From Gammaproteobacteria bacterium (GTDB lineage Bacteria > Pseudomonadota > Gammaproteobacteria > GCF-002020875), in contig JABGQL010000142.1 in NCBI GenBank assembly GCA_018648825.1, positions 1-46,241 on the forward strand: a DNA stretch of 46,241 nucleotides, in the 5' to 3' direction. This document shows positions 25,771-36,600 of this stretch, piece after piece (within the stretch, counting starts at the first letter, position 1; each line of letters opens with the position of its first letter). The notes under the pieces are model-generated. The model ran no database searches. It was not told the origin of the DNA and saw only the letters and a program-made list of their open reading frames with translations. The translations under genes were made by a program, and so were the position numbers.

Positions 25771-27696
25771 TTAGTCACTCTCTACCTGCCGGCGCTTTGC
25801 CACATCTTCTTGAAGATGTGCGATAAAGTCTGCCACAGGGAGCGTACCCAACTCTTTACCACCGCGCATACGCACAGCGACTGTACCCTCTTCCATCTCA
25901 CGATCCCCAATCACAAGGATATAGGGGACACGCTGCATGGAATGTTCACGGATTTTAAGCCCTATCTTCTCGTTTCTCAAGTCAGATTCAACCCGAAAAC
26001 CCGCATTATTTAAGGTTTCTGCCACTTTTTCGACTGCTTCACGCTGATTGTCGGTGATATTGACCACTACGGCGTGCAGTGGAGAGAGCCAAGGGGGCAT
26101 GGAACCAGAAAACTCTTCAATCAAAATGCCGACAAAACGCTCTAGTGAGCCGAGAATTGCACGGTGCAACATCACAGGGTGCTGCTTCTGCCCCTCTTCA
26201 TCAATATAGGTTGCATCCAGTCGTCCCGGCATAGAGAAGTCAACCTGAATGGTGCCACACTGCCAGACTCGACCAATACAGTCTTTGAGTGAGAACTCAA
26301 TTTTAGGGCCATAGAAAGCCCCCTCTCCTGGTTGTAGCTCCCAATCTAATCCCTTGGTATTGAGCGCAGTCTCTAGCGCTAACTCTGCCTGATCCCACAC
26401 CGCATCGGACCCCACACGCTTTTCAGGGCGAGTGGAGAGTTTGATCAACACCTCTTTAAAGCCAAAGTCCTCATAGACCTCAAACAGCAGCTCCATAAAG
26501 GCGGCTACTTCATCCTGAATTTGCCCTTCGCTACAGAAGATATGGGCATCGTCTTGGGTGAAATTACGTACCCGCATCAGCCCGTGCAGGGTGCCTGAGG
26601 GTTCATTACGGTGACAAGAGCCAAACTCTGCAAGGCGCAGTGGCAGGTCACGGTAGCTGCGCAATCCCTGATTATAGATCTGGATATGGCCGGGACAGTT
26701 CATCGGCTTGATAGCGTAGTCACGGTTCTCTGAGTGGGTGGAGAAGATCATGTCACCAAATTTATCCCAGTGGCCGGACTTCTCCCACAGTACGCGGTCG
26801 ATTACTTGCGGAGTATGCACCTCTTGATAACCGTGATGGCGCAACTTCTCACGCACATAATCCTCCACCTCACGGTAGATCGACCACCCCTTGCTGTGCC
26901 AGAAGACCATTCCTGGTGCTTCTTCTTGGCTATGGAACAGATCCAGTTTCTTGCCAATCTTGCGGTGGTCACGCTTCTCGGCCTCCTCCAGACGATGCAA
27001 GTGCTGTTTGAGCTGCTTCTTGTCTGGGAAGGCGGCACCGTAGATACGCTGTAACATCTCATTATTGGAGTCACCGCGCCAGTAGGCTCCGGCCAATTTC
27101 ATTAGCTTGAAGCCACCCTTGAGGTGCCCAGTTGACGGTACATGGGGGCCACGACAGAGATCGATAAAGTCTCCCTGGCGGTAGAGTGAGAGTACCTGAT
27201 CTTGTGGGATGTCACGGATAATCTCTGCTTTATAGACCTCACCCTGCTCCTCAAAGAAGGTGATGGCTTCGTCACGCCCCATCTCAGAGCGTTCGATTTT
27301 GGTGTTGGCCTTGGCCAGCTCCGCCATCTTCTTCTCAATCCCCTTAAAGTCTTCTGGGGTAAACTTCTCTTCACGGGCGAAGTCGTAATAGAAGCCGTGC
27401 TCTACAATAGGGCCAATAGTGATTTGGGTCTCTGGATAGAGCGCTTTCACTGCCTGCGCCAAGAGGTGGGCGGTAGAGTGTCGAATCACCTCAACCCCCT
27501 CTTCATCACGGCTGGTGATTAATGAGAGCATGACATCTTGATCAATCAGATAAGAGGTATCAACCAGCTCTTCTCCAATTTTCCCCGCGAGTGCTGCTTT
27601 AGCAAGACCGGGGCCGATATCCGCCGCTACGTCGTAAACTGTAACAGGGTTATCAAAAGAGCGTTGGGAGCCATCAGGCAGGGTAATTACAGGCAT
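25771..27696 (-). CDS. thrS: Threonine--tRNA ligase
   Basis: This is class II ThrRS, 641 residues (E. coli 642). Domain order: TGS ([28 protein letters not shown]), editing domain with the Zn-like [12 protein letters not shown] and [15 protein letters not shown], the class II core ([57 protein letters not shown]), and the anticodon-binding domain ([15 protein letters not shown]). Its Shine-Dalgarno is GGAGAG. It heads the translation block just after the tRNA-Val terminator. Confidence 0.98.
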   Translation of the reverse strand: MPVITLPDGSQRSFDNPVTVYDVAADIGPGLAKAALAGKIGEELVDTSYLIDQDVMLSLITSRDEEGVEVIRHSTAHLLAQAVKALYPETQITIGPIVEHGFYYDFAREEKFTPEDFKGIEKKMAELAKANTKIERSEMGRDEAITFFEEQGEVYKAEIIRDIPQDQVLSLYRQGDFIDLCRGPHVPSTGHLKGGFKLMKLAGAYWRGDSNNEMLQRIYGAAFPDKKQLKQHLHRLEEAEKRDHRKIGKKLDLFHSQEEAPGMVFWHSKGWSIYREVEDYVREKLRHHGYQEVHTPQVIDRVLWEKSGHWDKFGDMIFSTHSENRDYAIKPMNCPGHIQIYNQGLRSYRDLPLRLAEFGSCHRNEPSGTLHGLMRVRNFTQDDAHIFCSEGQIQDEVAAFMELLFEVYEDFGFKEVLIKLSTRPEKRVGSDAVWDQAELALETALNTKGLDWELQPGEGAFYGPKIEFSLKDCIGRVWQCGTIQVDFSMPGRLDATYIDEEGQKQHPVMLHRAILGSLERFVGILIEEFSGSMPPWLSPLHAVVVNITDNQREAVEKVAETLNNAGFRVESDLRNEKIGLKIREHSMQRVPYILVIGDREMEEGTVAVRMRGGKELGTLPVADFIAHLQEDVAKRRQVESD

Positions 27697-27766
27697 TTCT
27701 CTCTCCAGTGGCGACCCACACTAGAGGCCGCATGTTGTAGTGTTTTAATAAAAAAACGCTTTAATC

Positions 27767-27805
27767 AAAAAAAATGGTCAGCCACCAATCTGATGTGCTG
27801 ACCAT
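27767..27805 (-). terminator. Rho-independent terminator after tRNA-Val
   Basis: ATGGTCAGC, a 14-base loop, GCTGACCAT, followed by eight T on the minus strand. The stem (9 bp, perfect) begins 8 bp past the CCA end of the tRNA. It separates the tRNA transcript from thrS, which then needs its own promoter within 27697-27766 (not identified). Confidence 0.88.
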
Positions 27806-27813
27806 ATAGTATT

Positions 27814-27890
27814 TGGTAGGCGCGAGTGGATTCGAACCACCGACTTCCACCATGTCAAGGTGACACTCTAACCAACTGAGTTACGCGCCT
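27814..27890 (-). tRNA. tRNA-Val (GAC anticodon)
   Basis: This is a 77-nt cloverleaf with encoded CCA. Acceptor stem AGGCGCG/CGCGCCT, D-arm CTCAGTTGGTTAGAG, anticodon arm TCACC-TTGACAT-GGTGG with anticodon GAC (decodes GUC/GUU), and T-arm GGTGG-TTCGAAT-CCACT, then A-CCA. Folded by eye. The unusual A1-U72 closing pair does not disturb the structure. Confidence 0.95.
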
Positions 27891-27906
27891 AAAATGTAGG
27901 ATGGGG

Positions 27907-27934
27907 ATTTTACAGAGCAATTATTTTTTGTCAA
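27907..27934 (-). promoter_or_regulatory. Sigma-70 promoter of tRNA-Val
   Basis: Perfect -35 TTGACA (27934-27929), 16-base spacer, -10 TAAAAT preceded by TG (27912-27907), then a GC-rich discriminator CCCC just before the start region. GC-rich discriminators mark stringently controlled stable-RNA promoters. It lies 16 bp upstream of the mature tRNA 5' end. Confidence 0.8.
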
Positions 27935-28041
27935 TACATTTATATCTCATTGAATTGAATGGATATTTTTTATACAAAGCTTGTTCCGTTAAAAATAGCT
28001 CTACACCTATTTTCTTCCCAACACTTCACCACTAAACTTTC

Positions 28042-28560
28042 TTAACGCTGATCGCGGTAACCCTTCATCACCTCAAGAATATTATTACCATTAAATGGTT
28101 TAGGCAAATAGCTGTTTGCTCCCAACTCAAAGGACTTTGAGGCGACCTCCTGTGGGTCTGCGGCACTGGCGATTACGATAAAAGGGATATCTCCCCCCTC
28201 CATGGCGCGTATATCCTGAAGAACATCTAGCCCGCTCTTCTGCTCGGTCTTTGAGCTACCGGTTAAATTGATATCGAGGAAGATCAGGTCTGGTCCCTTC
28301 CACTGCTTATCAGAAGCTGATGGTGCCATAAGGGGGGCATTCATCTGAGGGTTATTATTCCAGTTTTCTAACCAAGATTTAGCCTGCTTAACAGAATAGG
28401 TATCCTTGATATCTTTAAATTGTAGTTTTTTTAAAACATTCATCAATGCAAATCGCATCAGCCGTGTATCGTCTAAGATAAGCACTTTATCGGTGCTAAA
28501 TGAGAGGGGTGAGTTATTCATATTGATAGTTATTATCTCAGGAAAATCCCATACTTTCAA
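28042..28560 (-). CDS. Single-domain response regulator paired with MHYT hybrid kinase
   Basis: This 172-residue protein is one REC domain and nothing else. Acidic pocket LILDDTRLMR, phosphoacceptor FLDINLTG, switch IVIASAAD, Lys in YLPKPFNG. About 30 residues are inserted before the phosphoacceptor strand (WLENWNNNPQMNAPLMAPSA), a further variation on the receiver fold. The start could be the downstream ATG at 28521 (MNNSPLS), as neither start has a strong Shine-Dalgarno. It lies 22 bp downstream of the MHYT kinase, whose Hpt domain is the likely phosphodonor. Confidence 0.87.
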   Translation of the reverse strand: MKVWDFPEIITINMNNSPLSFSTDKVLILDDTRLMRFALMNVLKKLQFKDIKDTYSVKQAKSWLENWNNNPQMNAPLMAPSASDKQWKGPDLIFLDINLTGSSKTEQKSGLDVLQDIRAMEGGDIPFIVIASAADPQEVASKSFELGANSYLPKPFNGNNILEVMKGYRDQR

Positions 28561-28582
28561 TAGCTTTAATTATTGCTAATAT

Positions 28583-31372
28583 TTATGGTGGATTACTTGA
28601 AATAGCCTTTAGTCTAGACAATAGCATTTCTGCCACAGTAATGGGCTGTTTGTTCTCTTCAAGCCCATCACAGATGGTAGCTCCCAACTCACTTAATTCA
28701 GGAAATCCAAAGGTACCGCCAACCCCCTTGATGGTATGAGATATGCTACCGATCTGTTCCCAGTCCCTCTCAGCAAGAGCGATTGAGAGGCTCTCATAGT
28801 GTTCAGTTGCAAACTCATTAAACATCTCAAGCATGCTTTCATCCATAGCAGCGCTAGATAGCGCACTATCGATCTCTTGCAGATCAGTAAGAGGAGCCTC
28901 TTTTTCTACTTGATGATCACTCTCTTTACGGCGATCACCCCCTTTACGACGATCTGAAGAGGTGCGAGGTTGAGTCGTTGTAAGGGTAAGGTACTGTTTA
29001 AGGATAAGATGGAGTGCGGGCCTCTCTAATGGTTTACTCAAAAAGCTACTGCACCCCGCCTCATGAAATGCTTTACGATGCTTCTGCATTACGTTGGCCG
29101 TTAGAGCAACAATGGGAGTGGTAACCCCCTGCTCCTTCAAGGTATGTGTCGCCTCAATCCCATCCATCAGTGGCATCTGCATATCCATCAAAATCAGATC
29201 AAACGACTGCTCAGTGGCTGCATTTACTGCTTCGATACCATTGTTCGCAACAGAGACGGTGATCCCCATCGACTCCAGCATACGTCGCTCCATTTTTTGC
29301 AGTACTGGAGTGTCCTCAGCAATCAACACATGGCCACTAAAGAGCAGCTTTTTACCAACCTCTGATACGCTACTGTGGTCAGAATGGTTTTCCAGCTCAC
29401 TCTCAACATAGGGCAGAGTGAGATGAAATTCTGATCCTTGGTTAACCTCACTCTCTACCTGAATATCCCCTCTCATCAAAGAGACTAAATTCTGAGAGAT
29501 ATAGAGCCCAAGCCCACTTCCGCCAAAACGGCTTGTGATGCTGCTATCCGCTTGCTCAAAGCGTTGAAAAAGACGAGAGAGCACCTCTGGAGACATACCG
29601 ATGCCACTATCTTTCACTACAAAATGGAGCTGATCGTTAGACCTAAATGCGTTGAGGGTAATCTGTCCCTTCTCAGTAAACTTAATCGCATTACCCAATA
29701 GATTAATCAGCACCTGCCCAATTCGCTGTCGATCACCAATCAGCTGATAGTCTGAGTCAATGCTTGAGTTGATCTCAAATTCAAGCCCTGCATCTTGAGC
29801 GCGAACGGCAAAGATCTGTCTGACCTCGTAGAGAAACAGGTTGAGATCATAGGGCGACTCATCAATAGAGAACTTTCCTGACTCAATTTTTGACATATCA
29901 AGAATGTCGTTGACTAGGGCCAGTTGGCTACGGCTTGCAACCTCTACAGCCTGAACCAGTTCGAGCTGTTCTGGAGTCTGTTCAAGCTCCATCAGTAATT
30001 CGCTGTTACCAATGATTGCCGCAAGTGGTGTGCGTAGCTCATGACTCATACTGGCAAGAAAATCACTCTTCGCCTCAGTAGCTGCCTCTGCACTCTCTTT
30101 TGCGTTCACCAGTTCAATAGAGGCCTGCTTGATTCCGGTATGGTCGGTCTGGATGCTGATGTACTTCAGTGGGGCCCCCTGCTCATCCATAAAGGGGACG
30201 ATGGTTGTGCGTAGCCAGTAGTGAGTAATGCCGTCCTTTTTGAGATTGCACAGCTCACCCTCCCACACTACCCCAGCAGTGATGGTCTCAAGAATTTCAT
30301 TGTAGAACGCCGTAGATTGCTGGCCTGACTTGAGAATACGGTGGTTTTGGCCCAAGAGTTCATCTCGGCCATATCCAGAAATTTCACAGAAACGGTCATT
30401 GACACTGGTGATAGCACCCGTTGCATCAGTGACACTGATAATGGAGTGTAGATCCATGGCAAGATTTAGCCGTTCCAACTCAACTTGCTGTAGGCGTAGT
30501 GCATTGGTACGTTCAGCAACACGCTCTTCGAGCAGTTGATTTACCCCCTGTAGGCTGTGTGCCTTGGATGCTATCAGGCCGATACCAAGAATCAATATCA
30601 TAAATAGGGTAAGGAAAAATCCCATCTGGGAGTTTTCGATCTGCATATCAAACAGCCCCGTATTCACACCACAGAAGCCGCCACTGTAGAAATTGGCTGC
30701 GGCCATTCCAGTGTAGTGCATGCCACTGGTTGCGGCACCCATCAGCAGTGCAGTACCAATCTGTAGAGGCACAATCAGGCGGTTTTTTACCGTAAGGATG
30801 TAACGTAGCAGTAGCAGTGCAGCCAGAGATGCGGAAATTGCAATAACCACCGATAGAACCCAAAGGCCCGGTTCATAGCGCAGGAGTGCGGGCGCAAGCA
30901 GTGCGGCCATCCCGCTATAGTGCATGGTGACAATACCGGTGGCCATCAGTAGTGCAGCTGAAATAATGTTGATTAGCTGAACCGTTGGATAGCGAATCTG
31001 CCGCAGACCGATGGCTGATGCGACAACCGCTGAGAGCAGTGAAAAGAGGGTCATTCCAATGTCATAACGAAAGGTGACCGGAATAGAGAACGCCAACATG
31101 CCGATAAAGTGCATGGCAAAGATGCCGCCCCCCAAAGAGAGGGAGCCTCCAAGCCACCAATAGCGTGCTGTGCTGGTTTTCCCCGCCGCATAGGCATCAC
31201 GCATCTGACTGACCAGGTGGAGCGTAGTGTAGGAGGCAAAGGTGGCTACACAAAAAGAGAGAATGACCAATATTAGGTCATAGTTTGCTTGTAGTAGTAC
31301 GCTGCTATTCTGTTCGAGCAGAAAGTACCCTTTAATTAACTGTTCCATGATTGATATATCAAGTAAGTCCAC
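28583..31372 (-). CDS. MHYT-domain hybrid histidine kinase (PAS-HisKA-HATPase-REC-Hpt)
   Basis: This is a 929-residue phosphorelay kinase. Residues 30-270 form a seven-TM MHYT sensor with three signature copies: FAMHFIGML (86-93), TMHYSGMAA (149-157), GMHYTGMAA (217-225). MHYT domains are proposed to bind a metal, perhaps copper, and sense O2, CO or NO. A coiled coil and PAS (about 300-410) follow, then HisKA with His444 in ASMSHELRTPLAAII, HATPase, REC (DLILMDMQMPLMDG), and Hpt with His879 in SISHTIKGVGGTFGF. The REC-Hpt linker carries a basic repeat (DRRKGGDRRKESD). Divergent from the TetR/RND operon across 228 bp. Confidence 0.94.
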   Translation of the reverse strand: MDLLDISIMEQLIKGYFLLEQNSSVLLQANYDLILVILSFCVATFASYTTLHLVSQMRDAYAAGKTSTARYWWLGGSLSLGGGIFAMHFIGMLAFSIPVTFRYDIGMTLFSLLSAVVASAIGLRQIRYPTVQLINIISAALLMATGIVTMHYSGMAALLAPALLRYEPGLWVLSVVIAISASLAALLLLRYILTVKNRLIVPLQIGTALLMGAATSGMHYTGMAAANFYSGGFCGVNTGLFDMQIENSQMGFFLTLFMILILGIGLIASKAHSLQGVNQLLEERVAERTNALRLQQVELERLNLAMDLHSIISVTDATGAITSVNDRFCEISGYGRDELLGQNHRILKSGQQSTAFYNEILETITAGVVWEGELCNLKKDGITHYWLRTTIVPFMDEQGAPLKYISIQTDHTGIKQASIELVNAKESAEAATEAKSDFLASMSHELRTPLAAIIGNSELLMELEQTPEQLELVQAVEVASRSQLALVNDILDMSKIESGKFSIDESPYDLNLFLYEVRQIFAVRAQDAGLEFEINSSIDSDYQLIGDRQRIGQVLINLLGNAIKFTEKGQITLNAFRSNDQLHFVVKDSGIGMSPEVLSRLFQRFEQADSSITSRFGGSGLGLYISQNLVSLMRGDIQVESEVNQGSEFHLTLPYVESELENHSDHSSVSEVGKKLLFSGHVLIAEDTPVLQKMERRMLESMGITVSVANNGIEAVNAATEQSFDLILMDMQMPLMDGIEATHTLKEQGVTTPIVALTANVMQKHRKAFHEAGCSSFLSKPLERPALHLILKQYLTLTTTQPRTSSDRRKGGDRRKESDHQVEKEAPLTDLQEIDSALSSAAMDESMLEMFNEFATEHYESLSIALAERDWEQIGSISHTIKGVGGTFGFPELSELGATICDGLEENKQPITVAEMLLSRLKAISSNPP

Positions 31373-31434
31373 TGTTGCTGCTGTTTACACTTGAGAAATA
31401 GAACACCTATTTTAAGGTGGTTGAGGAGTAAAAT

Positions 31435-31452
31435 CATAGTGTAGTTACTATG
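31435..31452. repeat. Short inverted repeat in the kinase-tetR intergenic region
   Basis: CATAGT, 6 bases, ACTATG, flanked by AAAAT on the left and TTTT on the right. It lies in the 228-bp divergent promoter region. Possible operator or weak hairpin, function unknown. Confidence 0.35.
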
Positions 31453-31542
31453 TTTTGTAATGACAATAATGCTCCCCATTGAAGTGAACAATTGTATCAA
31501 CTGGCCTCAGCATTGAGGTATACGAGTAGATTTATAGTTGAA

Positions 31543-31566
31543 ATTAAATCAAACGTTTGTTTTAAT
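31543..31566. promoter_or_regulatory. Probable TetR operator
   Basis: ATTAAATCAAACGTTTGTTTTAAT is a 24-bp palindrome with a single mismatched pair and a perfect CAAACGTTTG core, ending 34 bp before the tetR start. Size, symmetry and position fit the autoregulatory site of the TetR-family repressor at 31601. Confidence 0.75.
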
Positions 31567-31600
31567 GCTCATCAGAAAACACTAACTACTGGAATCTACC

Positions 31601-32278
31601 ATGCCTAAAGAGCCCTCTACACTCAGTAAAAACAGAACTCAAGAACAGCTCTTAATCGCCTCTCTCAGTGCCTTTGGCAACAAGGATTATGATGCTGTCA
31701 GCACCCGTGAGATCGTTGAGCTGGCTGGCGCCAACATCTCCTCTATCTCCTACCATTTTGGTGGAAAGCACCCCCTCTATCTTGCAACTGCTGCTTATCT
31801 TGCCAACTCTATCCGCCAAGAGATGCAGGGTACGTTGGATACAATCCGCACAAAAGTAGAGGAGAAAAACCGAGATCCTGCCATTTGTAGAGCACTACTG
31901 AAACAGTTGGTTGAGGCGTTAGTGCATAATGTATTGCAGGGGAAACTCAGTGCAGATGCTGCTGGCTTTATCTTTCGTGAGCAGCTTAAACCCACAGAAG
32001 CTTTTGACATTCTCTATCAAGAGTTGATGGAGCCGATGCTGTCAATCTATGCCGGTCTCCTCTCCTGCCTGTTTGAACAGTCTGACAGTGACCGTGAAAT
32101 CAAGCTGATGACTCACGCCTTGCTGGGACAGATTTTGATTTTTCGTATCGGCCAGACAACCATCCTGCGCAGACTAGATAGTAGTCAATTCAGTAACGAT
32201 GACTGTAAACAGATCACTGAGCTGATCACCCAACAGACTTTTGCCGCAATCGACCAACGATTGCAATCTACATCATAA
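31601..32278 (+). CDS. TetR-family repressor of the RND efflux operon (CecR-like)
   Basis: This 225-residue regulator has an N-terminal TetR helix-turn-helix: AFGNKDYDAVSTREIVELAGANISSISYHFGGKHPLYLA. The C-terminal part (LLKQLVEALVHNV ... AGFIFREQLKPTEAFDILYQELMEPM) resembles the CecR/YbiH group, which in E. coli also sits ahead of an HlyD-type adaptor. It should repress its own operon through the palindrome at 31543-31566 and be released by a pump substrate. The periplasmic adaptor follows 13 bp downstream. Confidence 0.92.
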   Translation: MPKEPSTLSKNRTQEQLLIASLSAFGNKDYDAVSTREIVELAGANISSISYHFGGKHPLYLATAAYLANSIRQEMQGTLDTIRTKVEEKNRDPAICRALLKQLVEALVHNVLQGKLSADAAGFIFREQLKPTEAFDILYQELMEPMLSIYAGLLSCLFEQSDSDREIKLMTHALLGQILIFRIGQTTILRRLDSSQFSNDDCKQITELITQQTFAAIDQRLQSTS

Positions 32279-32291
32279 CAGGAACAGATCC

Positions 32292-33623
32292 ATGTCTAAA
32301 GCAGATACACCCAGTAACCGACTTCGTATGTTGTGGCTGGTTCCTCCGGTAGCGCTTGGTATTTTTGCCCTCACCTCACTGGTAGGAAGTAAGCCCGCCC
32401 CAGTAAAGGTTAAGCAAGCTGAAGTGGTACATGCAGTGCGTACCATCAGCGTACCTCAGGTTAATCTACGCCCTATGGCTGAAGGCTATGGTGTGGTCCA
32501 ACCTGCAAAGGTGTGGAGCGCAGTAGCTCAGGTCAGTGGGCGTATCATTGAGATGCACCCTCGCCTACGTGATGGTGAGATTATCCCGGAAGGCACTCTG
32601 CTGTTTCGTATTGACCCAGTCAATACAGAGCTGGCACTGGAGCAGCTTAAGGCGCAACTGCTAGAGCTAGAGGTGCAGCAACAGAACACCAGTGAACTGT
32701 TAGAGATTGAGCAACGTAACCTTACACTGGCACAGCGTGAATCGGCCCGTCTGCAAGAGTTGGCCAATAAAGGCACCACCTCACGTAGCAGTGCAGACAG
32801 TGCCGAGCGCAGCATGCTCAACTCACGTAGTGCGGTACAAAATCTGCGTAATACCTTGGCCTTGATTCCCACTCAGCGCCGTGTGATTGATGCCAAGGTA
32901 CGACAGGCGCAACGGGACTTGGAGAATACCCGTATAGAGGCCCCATTCAATCTGCGTATTGCCAACCTCACTATGGAGACTGATCAATATGTCACTACCG
33001 GACAGAAGCTATTTGAGGGGGATGGTGTAGACCGTGCAGAGGTCATCGCACAGGTGGCGATCTCCTCGATGGCCAAACTCTTTACCCACCATGGTAAAAC
33101 TGCACCCAACCCACTACAGATGAGTGAAGGACTTGCTGAATATGCTGATCTCCACCCCGTGATTCAGATGGATATGGGGGATCACACCGCCGAGTGGGAG
33201 GCGAAGTTCGTCCGCTTTACCGACCGTATCGATAGCGAAACCCGCACCATTGGTGCCGTAGTGGCGATTGATAAACCGTATAAGAAGATTATTCCAGGGC
33301 AGCGGCCTCCCCTCTCCAAGGGGATGTTTGTACGGGTACAACTGCATGGACGGGTTCAACCAAAACAGCTGATCATCCCCCGTACCGCTCTGCGTAATGG
33401 ACGGGTATTGAGCGTGGACCAAGAGCAGCGGCTTAAAATTTCAGAACTGAAGGTACTCTACCATCAGGGCGAGGTCAGCATCATTGATCCCCAGTCTACC
33501 ATCAAGGCAGGAGAGCAACTGGTGGTCACCGACTTGATCCCGGCTGTAGCTGGGATGCGTCTGCAGCCTCAACCCGATACACTGCTTCAACAGCAGCTCA
33601 ACGCCGCCGGGGTTACCCCATGA
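32292..33623 (+). CDS. RND efflux periplasmic adaptor (membrane fusion protein)
   Basis: The ORF track starts at 32241 inside tetR, but the ATG at 32292 with AGGAAC upstream is the better start (443 residues). An N-terminal TM anchor at about 12-30 (MLWLVPPVALGIFALTSLVG) is followed by lipoyl, coiled-coil hairpin (LEVQQQNTSELLEIEQRNLTLAQR, then SADSAERSMLNSRSAVQNLR), second lipoyl half (IEAPFNLRIANL) and beta-barrel regions. It bridges the inner-membrane pump to the outer-membrane channel. Its stop overlaps the pump start by 4 bp. Confidence 0.94.
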   Translation: MSKADTPSNRLRMLWLVPPVALGIFALTSLVGSKPAPVKVKQAEVVHAVRTISVPQVNLRPMAEGYGVVQPAKVWSAVAQVSGRIIEMHPRLRDGEIIPEGTLLFRIDPVNTELALEQLKAQLLELEVQQQNTSELLEIEQRNLTLAQRESARLQELANKGTTSRSSADSAERSMLNSRSAVQNLRNTLALIPTQRRVIDAKVRQAQRDLENTRIEAPFNLRIANLTMETDQYVTTGQKLFEGDGVDRAEVIAQVAISSMAKLFTHHGKTAPNPLQMSEGLAEYADLHPVIQMDMGDHTAEWEAKFVRFTDRIDSETRTIGAVVAIDKPYKKIIPGQRPPLSKGMFVRVQLHGRVQPKQLIIPRTALRNGRVLSVDQEQRLKISELKVLYHQGEVSIIDPQSTIKAGEQLVVTDLIPAVAGMRLQPQPDTLLQQQLNAAGVTP

Positions 33624-36600
33624 TCAACTGGTTCACCCACCACCCCAATGCATCCAATCTATTGATGGTTGCCATTGTCTTGTTGGGGCTGGTCTCCCTG
33701 CCCAACCTACAACGTGAAACCTTTCCAGAGATTGAGAATGACAAGGTACAGGTCAGCGTGCCGTATCGGGGGGCTACAGCAACCGAGGTGGAAGATGCCA
33801 TCTGCCAACGCCTAGAGGAGGCAACAGAGAGCGTGGTTGGACTGGATGAAGTGCGCTGTGAATCGAGAGAGGGGCGTGGTGTTGCTACATTAGTGAAGAT
33901 GGAAGGGACCGACATGGCCCGCTTCTTAGATGATATCAAGTCTGGTGTCGATGCTATTGATGACTTTCCAGAGGATGCGGAACTACCGATTACCGAAGAG
34001 CTGGGGCGTACTGGTGCGGTTGCCTCCATCGCTATTACTGGCCCAGAAGATCCTATCACCCTCAAGGCCTATGCCGAGGCGGTAAAGAGTCGTCTAAAAA
34101 AACAGGCCAATGTTGCTGATATCACTATTCAGGGGTTCTCTGACCATCAGCTACGCATTGAGATCCCTGCAGAGCGGCTACGGCAATTTGGCCTCTCGGC
34201 TGCAGATATCGCCAACACCATCCAGAAGCAGAGTATCGGTACCCCCAGCGGACAACTAGAGGGGGATCAGGAGGATATTCTGTTACGTTTTGATGACCAA
34301 CGAAAGGGGATCACAGCACTGGAGGAGCTGGTGGTGATCTCCGGTCAATCAGGCGCAGCGATCAAACTGGGGCAGATTGCCACTATCCGCGATCAATTTG
34401 AACAGGCCGAGCGCAAGGTCTCCTTTGATGGCAAGCGTGCTGCAATCCTCAACATTACCAAGACCCAGCAACAGGATATTCTTATCATATTTGATCAGGT
34501 TGCTGCATTTGTGAAGCAAGAGCAGGCAGTGGCGCCAGCCGGTATCACCCTAACACTGACTCAAGACCGCTCCTCACCGGTGCGGGATCGGTTGAAGATG
34601 TTACTCGATAACGGCATCGCCGGACTGTCACTGGTATTTCTGGTGCTGTGGCTCTTTTTCAGCTTTCGCTACAGCTTCTGGGTTACAATGGGACTGCCGG
34701 TCTCTTTTCTGGGGGCACTGTTTATCCTGCCAATGATGGGGGTGACCATCAATATGATCTCCATGGTGGGGCTACTGATTGGTATCGGCCTATTGATGGA
34801 TGATGCTATCGTCATCGCTGAGAATATCGCCTCCCGTCTGGCACAGGGTGACCGCCCCATGGAGGCCGCTACCACCGGTATACGTCAGGTGTTACCGGGC
34901 ATTCTCTCCTCCTTTACCACCACGGTTTTGGTATTTGGCTCACTCGCCTTTATCAGTGGTGAGATCGGGCAAGTGTTGCGGGTGATGCCGATTGTGCTAC
35001 TGGTGGTGTTGAGTGTCAGCCTAATTGAGGCCTTTCTGGTGCTGCCCAGCCACTTGGGACACTCACTCAAGCACATTGACAAACGTGAAGCGTCACGCTT
35101 TCGTCAAAGCTTTGAGCGTGGTTTTGATGCACTGCGTGAGCGCTTCTTTGGCCCCTTGATCGACTTTGCGGTAGAGCAGCGTTATTTTACTCTGGGGCTG
35201 ATTATCATGTTGATGCTGCTGGCTGTTGCCATGCCTGCGGGTGGAAAACTGAAGTTTGTCGGCTTCCCCGCTATTGAGGGAGACCTGCTGGAAGCACGCA
35301 TACTGCTACCCCAAGGCACCCCACTGAGTCGTACCGAAGCAGTGGTTAAGCAGTTGACCGATGCGCTGGAGCAGACCAACCAGCATTTTCAGGGTCGCCA
35401 ACCAGAGGAGCAAGATTTGGTGCAGCACGTCACCGTTATCTATGGTGAAAATCCAGATGCCCATGAAACAGGGCCCCATGTAGCTCGCATCATTACCGAT
35501 CTATTGAGTGGTGAAGTACGTGATGGTTCACTGGATGAATTCCGTCAAGTATGGCGTGAAAAGAGCGGCCTGTTGACTGATGTGATTGCCATCACCTTCG
35601 TCGAACCCACGGTAGGACCCGGTGGTCGCCAGCTCGATATTCGACTGATTGGAGGCAATCTCAACCATCTCAGTGATGCCGCCGCCGAGGTTAAACAGTG
35701 GTTCGGTAGTTATGCTGGGGTGATTGATCTGAATGATGATTTGCGCCCCGGAAAGCGTGAGTATCAGCTCCACCTCAAAGAGGGTGCTGGGGTGCTGGGG
35801 TTGGATGCACAGCAGGTCTCTAACCAGCTGCGGGCCGCCTTTCAGGGGATCAAGATTGATGAGTTTCCACTTGGCAGTGAGACCTATGAGGTGGATCTGA
35901 GGCTCACCGCCAATAATCGAGGTAGTAGTGGCGACCTCGATCAACTCACCATTATGGGGCGCAATGGCGCATTGATTCCACTGGATGTGGTGGTGAATAT
36001 TGAGGAGAGTCGTGGCTGGGCGCGCATCCATCGTGTTGATGGAGAGCGTGCAGTCACCATTCAGGGGGATGTACAGAGTGAGGTTGCCAATGCACAGGAG
36101 CTACTGACGCTGGCATCCAAGGAGCTATTCCCAGCATTGATACAGAAGTACCCCGGTCTGCAGGTTGATGTTCAGGGGCAGAGCAATGAGTCGGCCAAAA
36201 CTGGTAAGTCAATTATACGTAATGTGGCGCTGGGGATGATCGGGATCTATATGCTGCTGGCGCTACAGTTCCGTGGCTACCTGGCTCCTATCACGGTGAT
36301 GGCGGTAATCCCTACCGCACTGATTGGCGTGGTATTCGGCCACATGGCGATGGGGTTAGACCTCACCTTGCCGAGCATGATTGGCATGGCCTCACTATTT
36401 GGGGTGGTGGTCAACGACTCCATTCTACTGGTGGTCTTTATCCGTGATGCCCGTGCGCAGGGCATCGCCGTTCCGGTTGCTGCCAAACAGGCTGGGCGTG
36501 CCCGCTTCCGTCCCATTCTGCTCACCTCTATCACCACCATTGCTGGGCTTATTCCACTACTGACCGAGACCAGCCTTCAGGCACAGATTCTGATCCCTCT

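Noticed and set aside
27538-27801. 87-residue plus-strand ORF across the thrS start and the tRNA terminator
   Set aside because: It covers the thrS 5' end and the terminator hairpin, and its product has no recognisable features.
32241-32291. ORF-track N-terminal extension of the RND adaptor
   Set aside because: It overlaps tetR, and the ATG at 32292 has a Shine-Dalgarno.
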